This document shows positions 11,236-22,800 of a stretch of DNA of 64,000 nucleotides, piece by piece. The DNA is from Ulva prolifera (lineage: Eukaryota > Chlorophyta > Ulvophyceae > Ulvales > Ulvaceae), in assembly GCA_023078555.1 (NCBI GenBank), contig CM041198.1:9533836-9597835 (forward strand). Direction: 5' to 3'. Numbering within the stretch: the stretch's first letter is position 1; every line of letters begins with the position of its first letter. Made by a program: the position numbers and the translations under genes. The notes under the pieces were generated by a model, which worked only from the letters and a program-made list of their open reading frames with translations, had not been told where the DNA came from and searched no databases.

Positions 11236-13160
11236 TTAGCCTTCATTGCTGCTGGCCATCTTGCTCTGACCTTCAGAGATCAGTTCCTTCAGCTTCTCAG
11301 GATCACTCCATGTTGCCTTCAGCGAGTTTGGCTCTGGGATGTCAAGACCCTCCATCACAGCCTCTCGGTCCTTGATCTTCGAAACCCATGCAGTAAGGTT
11401 GGGATAGGAATCCAGAGATAAGCCAGCAAATGGTGAACAGTACACCCATGAAAACGTTGCAATATCTGCACTCCAGCCAGTGTTTGTCATGGCACTTCCA
11501 AAGGAAAGCACATTGGTGATAGCCGCGCATGCGATACAGTGCTTGAGTTGTAATTTGGTGCAATCTTGGCAAGCCCGGTGCCAGCCTCACAGGAATGGCT
11601 AGGACGAGTACAATCGATCAACCAGCCATGAGTGGTCCACAGAACAAAAACAGCAAAGTGCAATCTTTGATCAGCTTGATGTAACAAGAGGAAATGTGTT
11701 GCCTATCAAGCTGTGTGTCTGGGGCAAATGATAGGTGGAGGCCATTGATAAACCCCAAGCTCGGGCGCATATCGGTGTGTGCTCTGGGGATCGCACCAGC
11801 AATGGTGTACTCTTCAGCTGCCAGCCATTCGTGATCCTTCAGGCGTTCGTTCAGGACTGAATACAGGCGGTACGTTTCATTCACGTATCGGTGCTGGGCG
11901 TAAGGAATTGTCTCCGGCGCAGCTCGGATGAAATGGTTCGCTTGACCTTGCATCGGGCCGACCCCAGCTGAACAAAATGCACAAGGGTAATGGTTTGAAT
12001 ACCCTACGACTGCTGGCTGCACCTCGGGCATTACGTTGAATGAGGGATGCTGGGCAAGGGAGGTCAGCCAATTGACCGCTCAGATGGCAACATGTTGAAC
12101 CTGACAGCTGTAGTTGCGATAGTGCAACAGATCGTCCGGGTTCACAAACAACACTTGAGAAGCAACGGAACATCACAGCAGCACACCATTCATGAAGAAG
12201 AGCCATTGATTGACCTCAGAGCGCTTGTTCCAGTCTTCTGGATATAAGCTCCCGGCTTTGTCAGCGAGGTACATCATGATGGCTCCACTCTCAAACACCG
12301 GAAAGTCGTCATTGTCATGATCCACTGCAAAGGCAGGATGCATGTTGAAAGGGCAGGATGCATGTTGCAAGGGCAAATCAAATCGCGTGATGCAAGGTCT
12401 GATAGATCTACCAATATATAGTGAAGTTATCCAGGCTTAGCAGTGAGCAGAACGTATCAGATTGTGAATGCAAGTACTGACAGATTGCAGATTCGACAGA
12501 TTCGAATAGAAGGCGCTATAATTTGGGTAGTTAGGATATACTGGCATGTATATCGGCCATGCGCCATAAGGACAGTATCGGACAAGCCAGCAAGCGCCAT
12601 AAGGACAGTATCGGACAAGCCAGCAAGCGTCAACACGTCAAAGCTTCACACCAATCGCGGGAATCCGGCCATTGGGGTTGATTTTCAGATACTCTGGATC
12701 CTTCTGTTCGTTGTTCTTGAATGACAGCTGCTTCACTGAATGAGGATACTTGAGCTCTTTCAGCACAATGCCAATCTTCCAGCCATTCGGAGTACCTGCA
12801 TTGTTGACATGCATTGGTTCACGAGTAGTGCCGGCCGCTGCAGCCCGGTCGTGCGATCGCCAGAACACCAGCCTGACCGCACAATTGCATGAACACCAGG
12901 CAAGCGCCGTTAACGGCCATTTGAGCCACGGTCGGCAAACTGCACGTTTGGAAAAAAAACGCCCTTCTAGATGGGGATCTGTGCCTGTTTCGCCCAGCAT
13001 CCTTCAAATTGATTCATGAAAATCTGACTAGTCTACAGATGTTCAAACTGCGTCCCAGAGCTTTCCGAGGAGCCCGCGGTGCCGGTGGACGTGCATTAAC
13101 TCGTCGAGACACACCGGCAGTGTACAACGTGACGCCCTTGTTGATCACTCTTGCAGCCAT
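11236..13160 (-). CDS. Glutathione S-transferase, YfcG/Ure2p-like (Nu-type), copy 1
   Basis: Five exons on the minus strand (13,160-13,115; 12,795-12,652; 12,324-12,187; 11,967-11,797; 11,465-11,236) join in frame to exactly 242 residues, all introns in phase 1. The N-terminal thioredoxin fold has [20 protein letters not shown], the cis-proline segment [13 protein letters not shown] and the glutathione-binding [11 protein letters not shown]. The helical domain has [27 protein letters not shown] and [11 protein letters not shown]. This set (TPNGxK, IPAIVDH, GPMxGQ.HHF) is that of bacterial YfcG/YghU and yeast Ure2p-type GSTs, which bind two glutathiones and act as disulfide reductases or peroxidases. 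A soluble protein in the cytosol or an organelle is expected. The intron between exons 2 and 3 carries two small tandem repeats. A paralogue with the same structure lies just upstream in transcription order (15,224-16,845). Confidence 0.92.
12331..12370. repeat. Tandem repeat, 2 x 20 bp
   Basis: The unit GGCAGGATGCATGTTG plus four bases occurs twice back to back with two differences, inside the GST copy 1 intron, immediately upstream of exon 3 in transcript direction. Confidence 0.8.
12561..12626. repeat. Perfect tandem repeat, 2 x 33 bp
   Basis: A 33-base unit beginning GCGCCATAAGGACAGTATCG is repeated exactly (12,561-12,593 and 12,594-12,626) within the intron between exons 2 and 3 of GST copy 1. 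The identity of the copies suggests a recent slippage or duplication event. Confidence 0.9.
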
Positions 13161-15223
13161 GCTATAAACGTTGTTGTCAAGTGATCAAGGACACAATGTT
13201 GATGTCGATTGATTCTCTTTAGTGTTGAAAACAGGCGCGCGGCGAGCTCCAGATCCGTTTGTGCACTGATGTTAACTGCAGCTGGGATGCGAAAGACGAT
13301 CTGGTTGCAATTGGATGCGTGTCGACTGCTTTATATGTAGCGCTCTTGTGCAGCCGTCTCTAATATTATGTGAAGTTCTCTGCATGCACTCGGGTCCCTA
13401 AAGATGTGGTGATCCTTGTGAGATCATCCATCTCCTCATCACTCACTGCACGCGTCATCACCCATCGGGGAAGGACTCTCGCGTGCCTCGGCGTAGGTCG
13501 TACCACGCGTTATCATCACCGTCAGTCTCTGCAAGTATGATCATGCAATGCCCCTGGTCTCTGCTGTCCGATGAGGCTGCCAGGGGGCGGTCTCCTGTCA
13601 CATGCGCCAACAAGATACAGCTGCAGGAAGCACACGCTGCCGCGCGCAGCATGATCGCAGCCGGTCTTCCACAGCAGCGTACTAGGTCCTTCCGGTATCC
13701 TATGGGAACGAGGCCTTTTCGGGCGGTGCTGCAGACGCCCATGGCTGTGGCAAGGGGGCTCTAGAGCTGCGGCAGAAGCTCGACCCCAGACCGCGGCCGC
13801 GGGCACAAGATAGCCTCTTTTACAAGAATCCCAATGGCTGGGCGCCGGCCGTGGGAAGCTGCTTCAGCCCGCCACCGTGCAAACCTGGCAGGGATCCGCC
13901 TAACAGAGATCACCTTCAGCCATACAGATCGCCGAGCATGACGTCGACGGTACCTCTTATTTGCTGCAGCAAATTATTATCGTCAATTTGCAAGCACCAT
14001 CAGAGCATGCGGGCAGTGAGGCAGCCTCATGAACATACAGCTCTCATGAATGCCTGACACAGCTGTGTCCATCTAGATAGCGTATACATGCCTGTTGCAC
14101 CACCGAAGTCCAGCTGCCGTGGTGCTACAACCTGAAGCCACACAAATGCCGGCATCAACGTGATAGACTGCCTACACATCGCAGTGACGAGAACAGACAC
14201 CCTGCCCAGGAACAACAACATAAACAGCCAAGGGCCACAGCGCCATCCACATCCGTTGCCATGTCTCCAGCGTTCCCTTGTGGCCCCCTCAAAGTGCACG
14301 ATTCCGATTCGCATATGCACAGCCTGAGTCTGCCTGGCGGTGGCATTGTCATGGGTCCTCCCGCTTGCCGCTCTGGCCTGGTGGCCCCCCAACGGCCGGA
14401 GCTGCCAATTCACCGGTGAACGGCTCCAAGGAAGGGCAGAAGCTTGCCTGAGCAGCTGTGTGCACAATGGAGGGTCTGAGGGTGCAGCCAGTGTCACAGT
14501 CCTGCAGTCTCATATGGCATTGACTACAGCATGCTATCGATAGCGCAGTGCACATTGAGCGTCGGGGACTGGCCTGGTCACTGCCTTCGCCCCATGCACC
14601 CAACCCCAAGTTCGCCTCCTCTCAGGTGTGCGATGCCAACGTTTTGGCTTAGAAACGTCACAGGTTTGCAGCGCATAGTGATTAGCACCCACAGCTGCGC
14701 ATCGCTGTTGCATAACGTGGAGAAAGAAACACATGGTGTCAGTTTGTCTCAGGATGGGCGTGCCATGTTGTACTGTGTGATTCTCTTCGCATGTATGCAG
14801 CAGAGGGTCAGTCTCACTGCACTGATAATTCACACCATCACTCTCGGCATATTCAATTTACAATTGGGGGATAACATTGATCATACGATGTGATAAACTG
14901 CAGCATCGCTATGTACATCGGCTTTTTGTGCATAATTGCTCCAAAACCCCATTGACTCCTGCTCCTGCTGCACCAGATGTTGGCACTATCATGCTGTTTG
15001 ATGCTCAGCTGAAAAGTTGGCATTGCTCTATGAACTTGCACAATCGTGTTCCGCATGAGCTTCCGTCTCTGTTGCTTCCATCAGCCATACGCACATGGCA
15101 AATGAAGCAATTGGACCATGAGTAGCAGACAATTGTTGCACTGCCAGCCAACAGGAGTGGTCCTTGGGCTTGTGTCCCACTGTCGACCTCATTGTTCACC
15201 ACAAGGTGCATGTCATGTAGCTG
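13161..15223. other. Intergenic region between the tandem GST genes; no gene seen
   Basis: It contains the upstream region of GST copy 1 and downstream sequence of copy 2. Open frames up to 156 codons (14,027-14,497, minus) show no domain and overlap frames on the other strand. Confidence 0.5.
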
Positions 15224-16845
15224 CTATAATTTGCCCTTAGAGCTGACCATCATATTTTGAGCGGAAGCAATTGCTTGCTTCATCTTCTCGGGATCAGCTA
15301 AGGCTTCCTTCAATGGGTTGGGATTTGGCACGTCCATTCCATCTATAACCGCCTGCCGGGCCTGCATCCTCTCTGCCCATGCAGCAAGATTTGGGTACTC
15401 TTCGAGAGACAGTCCGGCCCACGGCGCACAGGCCACCCAGGAGAAAGTCGCAATATCTGTATGCCATGCACAGCTGTGACCAGCTATCCCGCAGCTACTT
15501 CCTTAAGCGACTTGTGGAGACAGTCACCACCATGATTTGCGCTTGATCACAATGCATTCAGCATGCTCAAACACCAGATTGGCAAAGACATGTGGACCGA
15601 CACAAGTAGTCACATCGACAAAGCAACACTAATTTCATACTACATGCAAACGAGGAGACATGGCATGCAAAGAAGCACAAGCGGCTCTGGTATGGACAAG
15701 GCCGCACCAGCAATCGTGTACTCATCTGCAGCAAGCCATTCATGGTCCTTCAGGCGCTCATCAAGGACCGAGTAGAGCCGACGCGTCTCATTCTGATATC
15801 TATTCTGGGCATACGGAATCATCTCTGTCGCATATCGGACAAAATGGTGTGCCTGGCCTTGCATGGGCCCGACGCCGGCTGTACAGCAGCCAGCGATGTG
15901 GAAGGGTTAAGGTTGCAATGGTGCGTGTCATTGCAATACTCCATGTTCCTCCTAGCAGTCTCACAGGGTACGCAAGGTCAGATCTGCTTCACTGCCCGCG
16001 GGCATGTCGGTAGAGCATCGGACACACTGTGTCCCATGAGCATGGCAACAAAGACACATGATGTTGCGTCCCTGTGTGCTTTTGGGGTGACTAACCAAAG
16101 ATACAATGTACTGACATTCACTCATGCTGCATATGTAGCATCTCAGCCAGTTTGCAGCATAGACGCGCTGAGGAGCTGGATACCCACCATTCATGAAGTA
16201 CATCCATTGATTTACTTCAGACCGTTTGTTCCAGTCTTCTGGGTACAGCTTTCCAGCTTTTTCAGCGAGGTACATCATGATGGCTCCACTCTCAAATACC
16301 GGAAAGTCAGCGTTGTCATGGTCGACTGCATGGCACGGAAAGCTATGGCTGCGAGAATGGGCCCGCGCTTGCTGCCATGGTCTGGAGTCATAGTACCACT
16401 TCGCAAAGGGATCGGTATACTGCAGTCTTGCAGCATATATACATGTTTCCGGGCATTGTGCTTCCGGGTCCTGCATGGCACAGGCAGGGACATGCTCAAG
16501 TTTGCTGGAAACCTACCTATAGCAGGGATTCGGCCATTAGGATTTACTTTCAGAAACCAGTCCTCCTTCTGTGCATTCTTGGATAGAGAGATCGGCTTAA
16601 CTTCATGTGGATAGGACAGTTCCTTGAGGAGGATGGAAATTTTCCACCCATTTGGAGTATCTGGGGCAGCATCATAGCACCGCATTGAAAACCGAATTCG
16701 ATGCGGACGCAGGTCTAGTCAGAATGACCACACACCAAAGGACCATCTCAAAGAGTCAACCCAAACAACGACCACAGGCGACAGGCAGTAGCATACCCGA
16801 TGTGTACAATGTGACTCCTTTGTTGATTGCTCGCGCAGCCTTCAT
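15224..16845 (-). CDS. Glutathione S-transferase, YfcG/Ure2p-like (Nu-type), copy 2
   Basis: Five exons (16,845-16,797; 16,660-16,517; 16,325-16,188; 15,878-15,708; 15,456-15,224) join to 244 residues. Exons 2, 3 and 4 are exactly 144, 138 and 171 nt, identical in length and phase to copy 1, so the pair arose by tandem duplication. Diagnostic motifs are kept: [52 protein letters not shown] and [11 protein letters not shown]. The two proteins differ mainly in the first 16 residues ([17 protein letters not shown] here), in the loop after TPNGWK and in the C-terminal helix. The role is inferred from the family: glutathione-dependent reduction of disulfides or peroxides. The start is the first ATG that puts the phase-1 donor in frame; it faces the divergent gene at 17,473. 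Confidence 0.92.
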
Positions 16846-17472
16846 GACGGAAATGATGTGAAGAGCCCAGACGTCTCGTGATCGCACCAGCACCTCCAAG
16901 TCAGATCTGGAGTGCTGCGAGCTGATACATATCAAGCCTGATTGAACACGGCAGAAACGGCGATCGGAAGACGAAGAACGGTGCAGCTATTTTAAAGAAT
17001 GCCATGGCTGCGATCGGCAGCATACAATTATGCGTAGTGTAAATGAAGTTGCTCATGCATGAGGAGGTGAACCGCTATGCGCATGGGCACATACATGTGC
17101 ACATCCTCCGCGCTTGTAGACCTCTCGTCAGCAAGTGCACGCACACTCATGTGCATATTTCATCTGCTCCAATGTGATGGACAGCTTGTGCGTACGTCGC
17201 ATACAGTACTGTATACCATGGTATTGTCGAGGTCCTCGTGTCCACAGGAGCTCCTTGGATCCTCCTAGGCAGTTCGCTAGCAGCATGTCACGGCCAATAC
17301 ATCAGCCCATTCGGCCCATTCCATTTGTTATTGACAGCTATCATCACAGTGGCCATACCTATTTGTTGTGCATGTGCAAGACTGTCGTTTTGCTATGTAG
17401 CACACGCCTGCGCTTGCTTAAACGCAGGCGCTCGTTCGTACGTTTGCGACGACACGCCCCGGAGATATCACT
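16846..17472. promoter_or_regulatory. Divergent intergenic region (GST copy 2 / PC-esterase)
   Basis: About 627 bases separate the start codons of two divergently transcribed genes, so both promoters should lie here. I see an AT-rich TATTTTAAAG at 16,988-16,997 but no motif I can assign with certainty. Confidence 0.4.
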
Positions 17473-18763
17473 TTGAACAGAATGTTTGGATTGCCTGTCC
17501 TGTGGGTCGCATGGTGGCTATGTCTGGTATCGATGTCGTCAACCCTGCCAGCAATGGCCAGTGCCAAGGCTGCGCAAGGGAACTTCGATGTATCTGAGCG
17601 CCGCTGTTCAGACGAGCACGGCCTGGGCAGTGCCGAGCATGAAGCAGCGCTTGATCGCCTGGATGGAAAGCGCATAGTGTTCATTGGAGACGTGTCAGTC
17701 AGGTGGGATTGCCTAGCCGGGCTTATGCTTGCGCCTGAGTTCTTGTACATTTTGTCGCAAGCTTGCGAGGCGCATCGCTGTATCTGGTGCCGTTGTGACT
17801 CGTTTTTGGTGTGGGCCTTACGTAGGTGCTTAAACCATGCAGCAGTTCAGGTACCAGTACCTTGAGCTGGCATACTACCTATCATATGGCAGGTGCCCAG
17901 ATCCTGACGACGAGGCGTTCATTCTGAACCAGGACGCCTTCGACAATTTCAGCGAATTCTACAAGGTCTCTTCACAGCTCCTGAACGTTCGGCGGAGTTC
18001 GCTGCGGTCTCGAGAGGTCTGTGTCTGCGTCCGCCTGTCACTTGAGCCAGGTGAGATTGAAGAGCAACGATCTTACGTCTATGAGGATGACAAGGTGGAC
18101 CCCTGAAAGCTTGGCCCACACTCTGCAGTCACTCCTGCTGCCTGCTCCACTTGAGCGCGGCTCAAACAAGCAAGGCAATGAACTGTGGCTGCGCTCCCGA
18201 CGCTGACTTTGGTGCAGGGCCGGAAAGTCGAGTTGTTGTATGAGCAGTACTTCAAGGAAGCGTATGGCCGTCTTGAAACCATCGTCACCGCTGCCAGAGG
18301 CGTGCACCCCACAGACATTGTCATCAGCTTCGGCTTCTGGCAGCGCAACACAGCCATCTCATGTGGCGCAGCCGAAGGTGATGGTCAGGACTGTCCTAGC
18401 CTGCAGTGGCTCTGTGGAGTTCTCATTCATAAGAAGCCTGATCACAAAGTGTGGTGGTTTACGGTCCCGCCAAGCAGCTGGAATGGAGACGCCGTAGACT
18501 CTGTGCCCTGGAGCCACCACCTGAACATTGCGCGTCGGTGCTACCTGCCCGATGATCAGGTTCTAGACCGTGGAGCACTGCTGCGGTCAATGGAAAGTGA
18601 CAGAGAGAAGCTTCTGGAATTGTGGCTGGGCTCCAACACGACAGACTTGAGCCCAGATGCTTACCATGCATTCAACAAGCAATTTCTGGAAAGGCTGGTG
18701 CCTGAGCAGCGCAATAGAACCGATGCAAGCTGGTTCAGCTGGCTCCCTCCAGATGACATATAG
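17473..18763 (+). CDS. Secretory SGNH/PC-esterase-like protein (TBL/PMR5-Cas1p type)
   Basis: Three exons (17,473-17,702; 17,851-18,094; 18,218-18,763) join in frame to 339 residues. The first ~30 residues form a signal peptide or anchor (VLWVAWWLCLVSMSST). The segment RIVFIGDVSVRYQYLELAYY sits where PC-esterase and trichome-birefringence-like proteins have the GDS motif (FIGDSVSRNQ-like), and the phase-2 splice falls inside its last Arg codon. Middle and C-terminal blocks include VELLYEQYFKEAYGRL, DIVISFGFWQRNT, KVWWFTVPPSSWNG, VPWSHHLNIARRCYLPDD and NKQFLERLVPEQ. The family O-acetylates cell-wall polysaccharides or glycans in the Golgi. Here the motif reads GDVSVR, with serine one residue later than the canonical GDS, so activity is uncertain. 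The assignment rests on the motif's context and is moderate. Confidence 0.6.
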
Positions 18764-19833
18764 GTCGACAGACAATGTTTTGCTTACAATCGTTGTTGTC
18801 GCAATTGTGTAGGGAGTATTCTGGCATATTCATCACATTTCGGCTGAAGATTGCAGGTGGCTGGTGCAGTTGTTCCTCATGGGCCTGCAATTTTTGGCTT
18901 GCTCTGTCAGGTAAAATATCTTGCCACGTGATTGTTTTTGTTTCTGATAAGTGGGCGGCGTCTCCGGTCTGAAATTTTGACACAGGCTAAGTCAGTGTTC
19001 TTTAGTATATTGACCAGTGCTTTTCAGTTGATGGCGAGAGATGATGTGTTTTCGAAGTACGTTTCATGCTGCTTCTTGGCAAGGTTGAAGGGGGTTGATT
19101 CGTCATTGGCACGTTGTGCAACGTTGCAGAATAATAGATATTGCCTGGCACTACGCCAAAGGGGACATCTAGTAGCAAAGCACACACATTCTGCAGCGAA
19201 GCACACACGGCGTCATTTTCCATTGATCCATCAGCGCTGGGCAATCGGACGTAATGAGCAATGAAGGACTTTTCGTCATCAGTGAGGCTTTGTCTGGCCA
19301 TCGGAACGTAAGGGTTATTTCAGAGTTATGTCCCCACATGTATGCCGGACATGCCAATTTTGCTTTGAAATACCACAGAGCACCGCATGACCTCGGTTAT
19401 CCTTGGAACAGCAGTATCCAGCTCGCAGGTCTTGCAACAGAACAGCTGCAATGTGCCAGAGCCGGAACATTGTGCGTACCCTTCAACAGACTAGCGGTAC
19501 TCTGACCGGTAACCTGTGTGAGCAGTCAGGACAACCCCACCCGGGTTATTACTTTCGATACTTTGGCTGCTATCACTACATGTATGTTGAACTGTGCTGG
19601 AACATACTAATTCTGCAAGCTGGAGGTTCAATGAAACGCTATCAGGCACAATACCAGTGTATAGATGAATTTAAGACACAGCAAAAGAGCAGGCTCGTTA
19701 AGGCAGTGACAGGGGCCCAGGCAAATTTATTGCATGACTCTGGTATCAGCCCGTACTTGCATGTTCGACTCACCGCCCATATCACCATGCAGCAAGTGCT
19801 CATGTGCAAGACCATGTCATCAGCAGTGTCTGT
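18764..19833. other. Intergenic, convergent with GCN1; no gene seen
   Basis: Lies between the 3' ends of two convergent genes. Frames up to 144 codons exist on the plus strand (19,403-19,837) but have no domain. Confidence 0.5.
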
Positions 19834-22800
19834 TTAGTATAGCTCATCGACTGTCTCGTCAAAAGCAGACTTCTGAGGCATGCTTGCAAGCTTGCGCAAG
19901 TATGGTTCAGTTAGCATTGCCTTGACAGCTCCGCCCATGCTCGGAGCGCTTGCCAGCTCACGGCCATGGGCAATCCCATGTTCCACTTGCAGCATTCTTG
20001 CAAGGCAGCGCTCGGCGCTGGCATGGAATGTGCCTGAAGCAGCAGATGTGACCGCACACAAGGCCGGCAGGATTTTGGCAGCAATCCGGTCCAGCAATTC
20101 AGGAATGCCCTCATGCTCGACAACAGCAAGCTGCCGCAGATTGTGCAGTGCCTCCTGCACATACAGCCTCACACATTATCCATACGTCTACATGCACGAG
20201 TCACCACCGGTGTGACCGGGAGCATGGCCCTGCTGCATGAGACCCAGCACACGCAGGCACTCAGCAGGGCTGGTCTGAACTCGAACCCCGCACATCGCGC
20301 GCCACCGCTAACCAAAGCAGGACATCTCGCCCTCTTCTCCATGCATCACGCCATGTTGTCGTAATCTGAGCCTGGGCAATCAGGTTTCAGCACAATCGGG
20401 CACGAGAGTGCCACGCTGGACTCTGGGGCTGCATGAGGATGCCCAGGAACGAGGCCCGCACCTTGACAAGCTCTTTATCTTGATCTGGGCTGAGCGCTGT
20501 CTCAGCAACCTCGGTCAGGCCAAACACTTCATCAACCCTGCCCTCTTGAACCGCCCAGCTCAGCATTCGCCCAAAGGTTCGTACTGCAGCAACCTTAACC
20601 GAGAAGTCCTTGTAGCGGACAGCTCGTATCGCAGCAGCCACTGCTGCGGACACGGCCCCAAGCTCGGCCAAGCGGTGGCTGTGATGCCGCGCTAGCACAG
20701 GCAGCACAATTGCAAAGATGGCAGCGTGGCCTGCATTGGCCGGCAGCGGGTCACGAAGCGCTGTGCTCTCTAGAGTTTGTTGAGCTGTGTCCTCAGGCGC
20801 AATGCCACAGAACTCGCCCATGCAAGATGCGAGTGGCACCTGCACCAGCGCCACAGCCTCAGCTTGAATCGCAGCTGACAGTGCCTGTGATCATCCCTGT
20901 GTGACGCAGACAGCAATAGTTGAGTGCTAAAAACTCCCAGCGCAAACCCCTACGAGAAGGTCCCTGAGATGGCATAATCGGAACGCCCACACGCTTCATC
21001 CAGCAGGTGCTGCGTGGTGACTAAATGGCATCAGTCAGCTCTCCCAGACGCTGCACGTGGCTGGAGCGCAACGTAACATGCACTTAGCACAGAGTTGCGC
21101 ACGTGTAGCTCTTCATTGTCTGCAGCCATATCCACCAACCCATTGAAAGTTTCACAAAGCGTCGGTAGGGATGCGCCGGTCAGCTTGGAGCCAGCGTTGG
21201 CAAGCACTCCACGCAGCGCTGTGAGGTAGGCACGGGCTTTGCCAGTGTCCGCATCTGACGATTTGCTTGCCAGGTCAAGTGCCAGCTGGTCGACCCGAGC
21301 TGTCATTTGCGAAGCTAGTTCTCCCAGATTTCTAGCCGCCTGCACAGCCACTAGCGCTGAAGAATTTGCATGTTGCCGTAGTCCCGGGTGACTGAAAACT
21401 CTGGCCACCGCCCCATTACCTCTCGCTGTCCAGTCTGATAAAAGCAAGCAGACAGGAGTACTGTCAAAGGACCTGAAAGGATACATCACAGGAACTAGCA
21501 CGCAACGCAAGCGAGACCAGCTTTGAATTCACACAGTAAAGGCAGAAGTGGGTGGCCCCCAAGCAAACAGTGGACACACTGCCACCAGCCACATTTTGAC
21601 AGCGACAGGGCATGGGTCTGTGCAGCAGAAGCACACCTGCAGCCGGATCTCGGACACCGGGTCAGGCAGGCACTTGAGGAATGTCGTCTGCAGCTGTGGC
21701 ACAAACGGCTTGAGGCCGGCACCGCTCTTGCCGATGACAGCCCCCAAGGCCCGCAGGATTGCCGCCTTGACCGATGGCGAGAAGCGATCGCCGACGATGC
21801 GGATGAGCGGCCCTGTGATCTTCACAACGAACGGCTTGAGCGCAGGCTGCGGTGTGAGTTCGACTGCGGCGCCGATGGCGTCCGCTGCGAGCTCCCGCAC
21901 CTCCGGCGACCCGTGCAGCAGCCCCTGCAGGAACGTCTCCACAAACGGCTCCAAACCCTTAGGCAGCGCAAGCCTGCACATGCTGGCAGTGCCCATACAG
22001 CTGTGCGCCTTGCGAGTACTCTGCGTGGGAGCAGCCCTGAGAGGTCATGCAGGCGTATTGATACTGCAGAAGTTTGCAAGTGCACAAGGATGCAGCAGAG
22101 TGCTCTGCGGCACGATGCACACTACATGTCCATTGATCACGCATGCAACTTACTCATCTCAGTGCACGATTGCACAATACGTACCCAGGCACTTCTACTG
22201 GGTCCCCCGGCTCTGTCTCTCTCCTGGCTGCATCAGCTGCGCTGGACAGAGCCTTCTGCACGGACCCAACATACGACGGCATCTCTGTCTTGTCGATGGT
22301 GGCTAGGATGGCCTTGCTGGCTTTCCACACCGCCTCCAGGTCGCTGGGCTCTGGCTCATCGTTGCTGTCTGCAACAGGAGCAGTGGACTCCACATCCTGC
22401 TCACCCAGCAGCTCGATTGTCGAAGTCAGGAGTATCGGCTTATGCAACTCGAAGATCTCAGGTGTCGGAGACCGCGCCACCCACGCGGCAATTGTGTCAG
22501 CCGCAGCGGAGCGCGATGACCGCACGTCCAGCTGCTTCAGCAGAAGCCGCACGACCTCTGCAGCGGACGCGGGGTCCTGTGCCGCGATCGCCGCAGCCGC
22601 GGCGGTGCGCCGCGCCGCGCCGCGCAAGCCTCCGTTGCGCCGCTGCGTGCCTGGCAACGCAAGCACGCGCGGCAGCACAAACGCGGCATGCGCTGCCGCT
22701 GCGGAGCCGCTCACCTCCGACAGCAGCGGCCCCGCCGCTTCGACCCCGGCCTGCTTCAGCGGCAGCGCCAGCAGCTTTGGCAGGATTCGGTCGAGCAGCG

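Noticed and set aside
15742..16614. 290-codon plus-strand open frame
   Set aside because: Antisense to exons 2-4 of GST copy 2, which join precisely on the minus strand.
20265..20290. Possible tRNA B box (GGGTTCGAGTTC on the minus strand)
   Set aside because: No A box, acceptor stem or anticodon arm could be paired around it.
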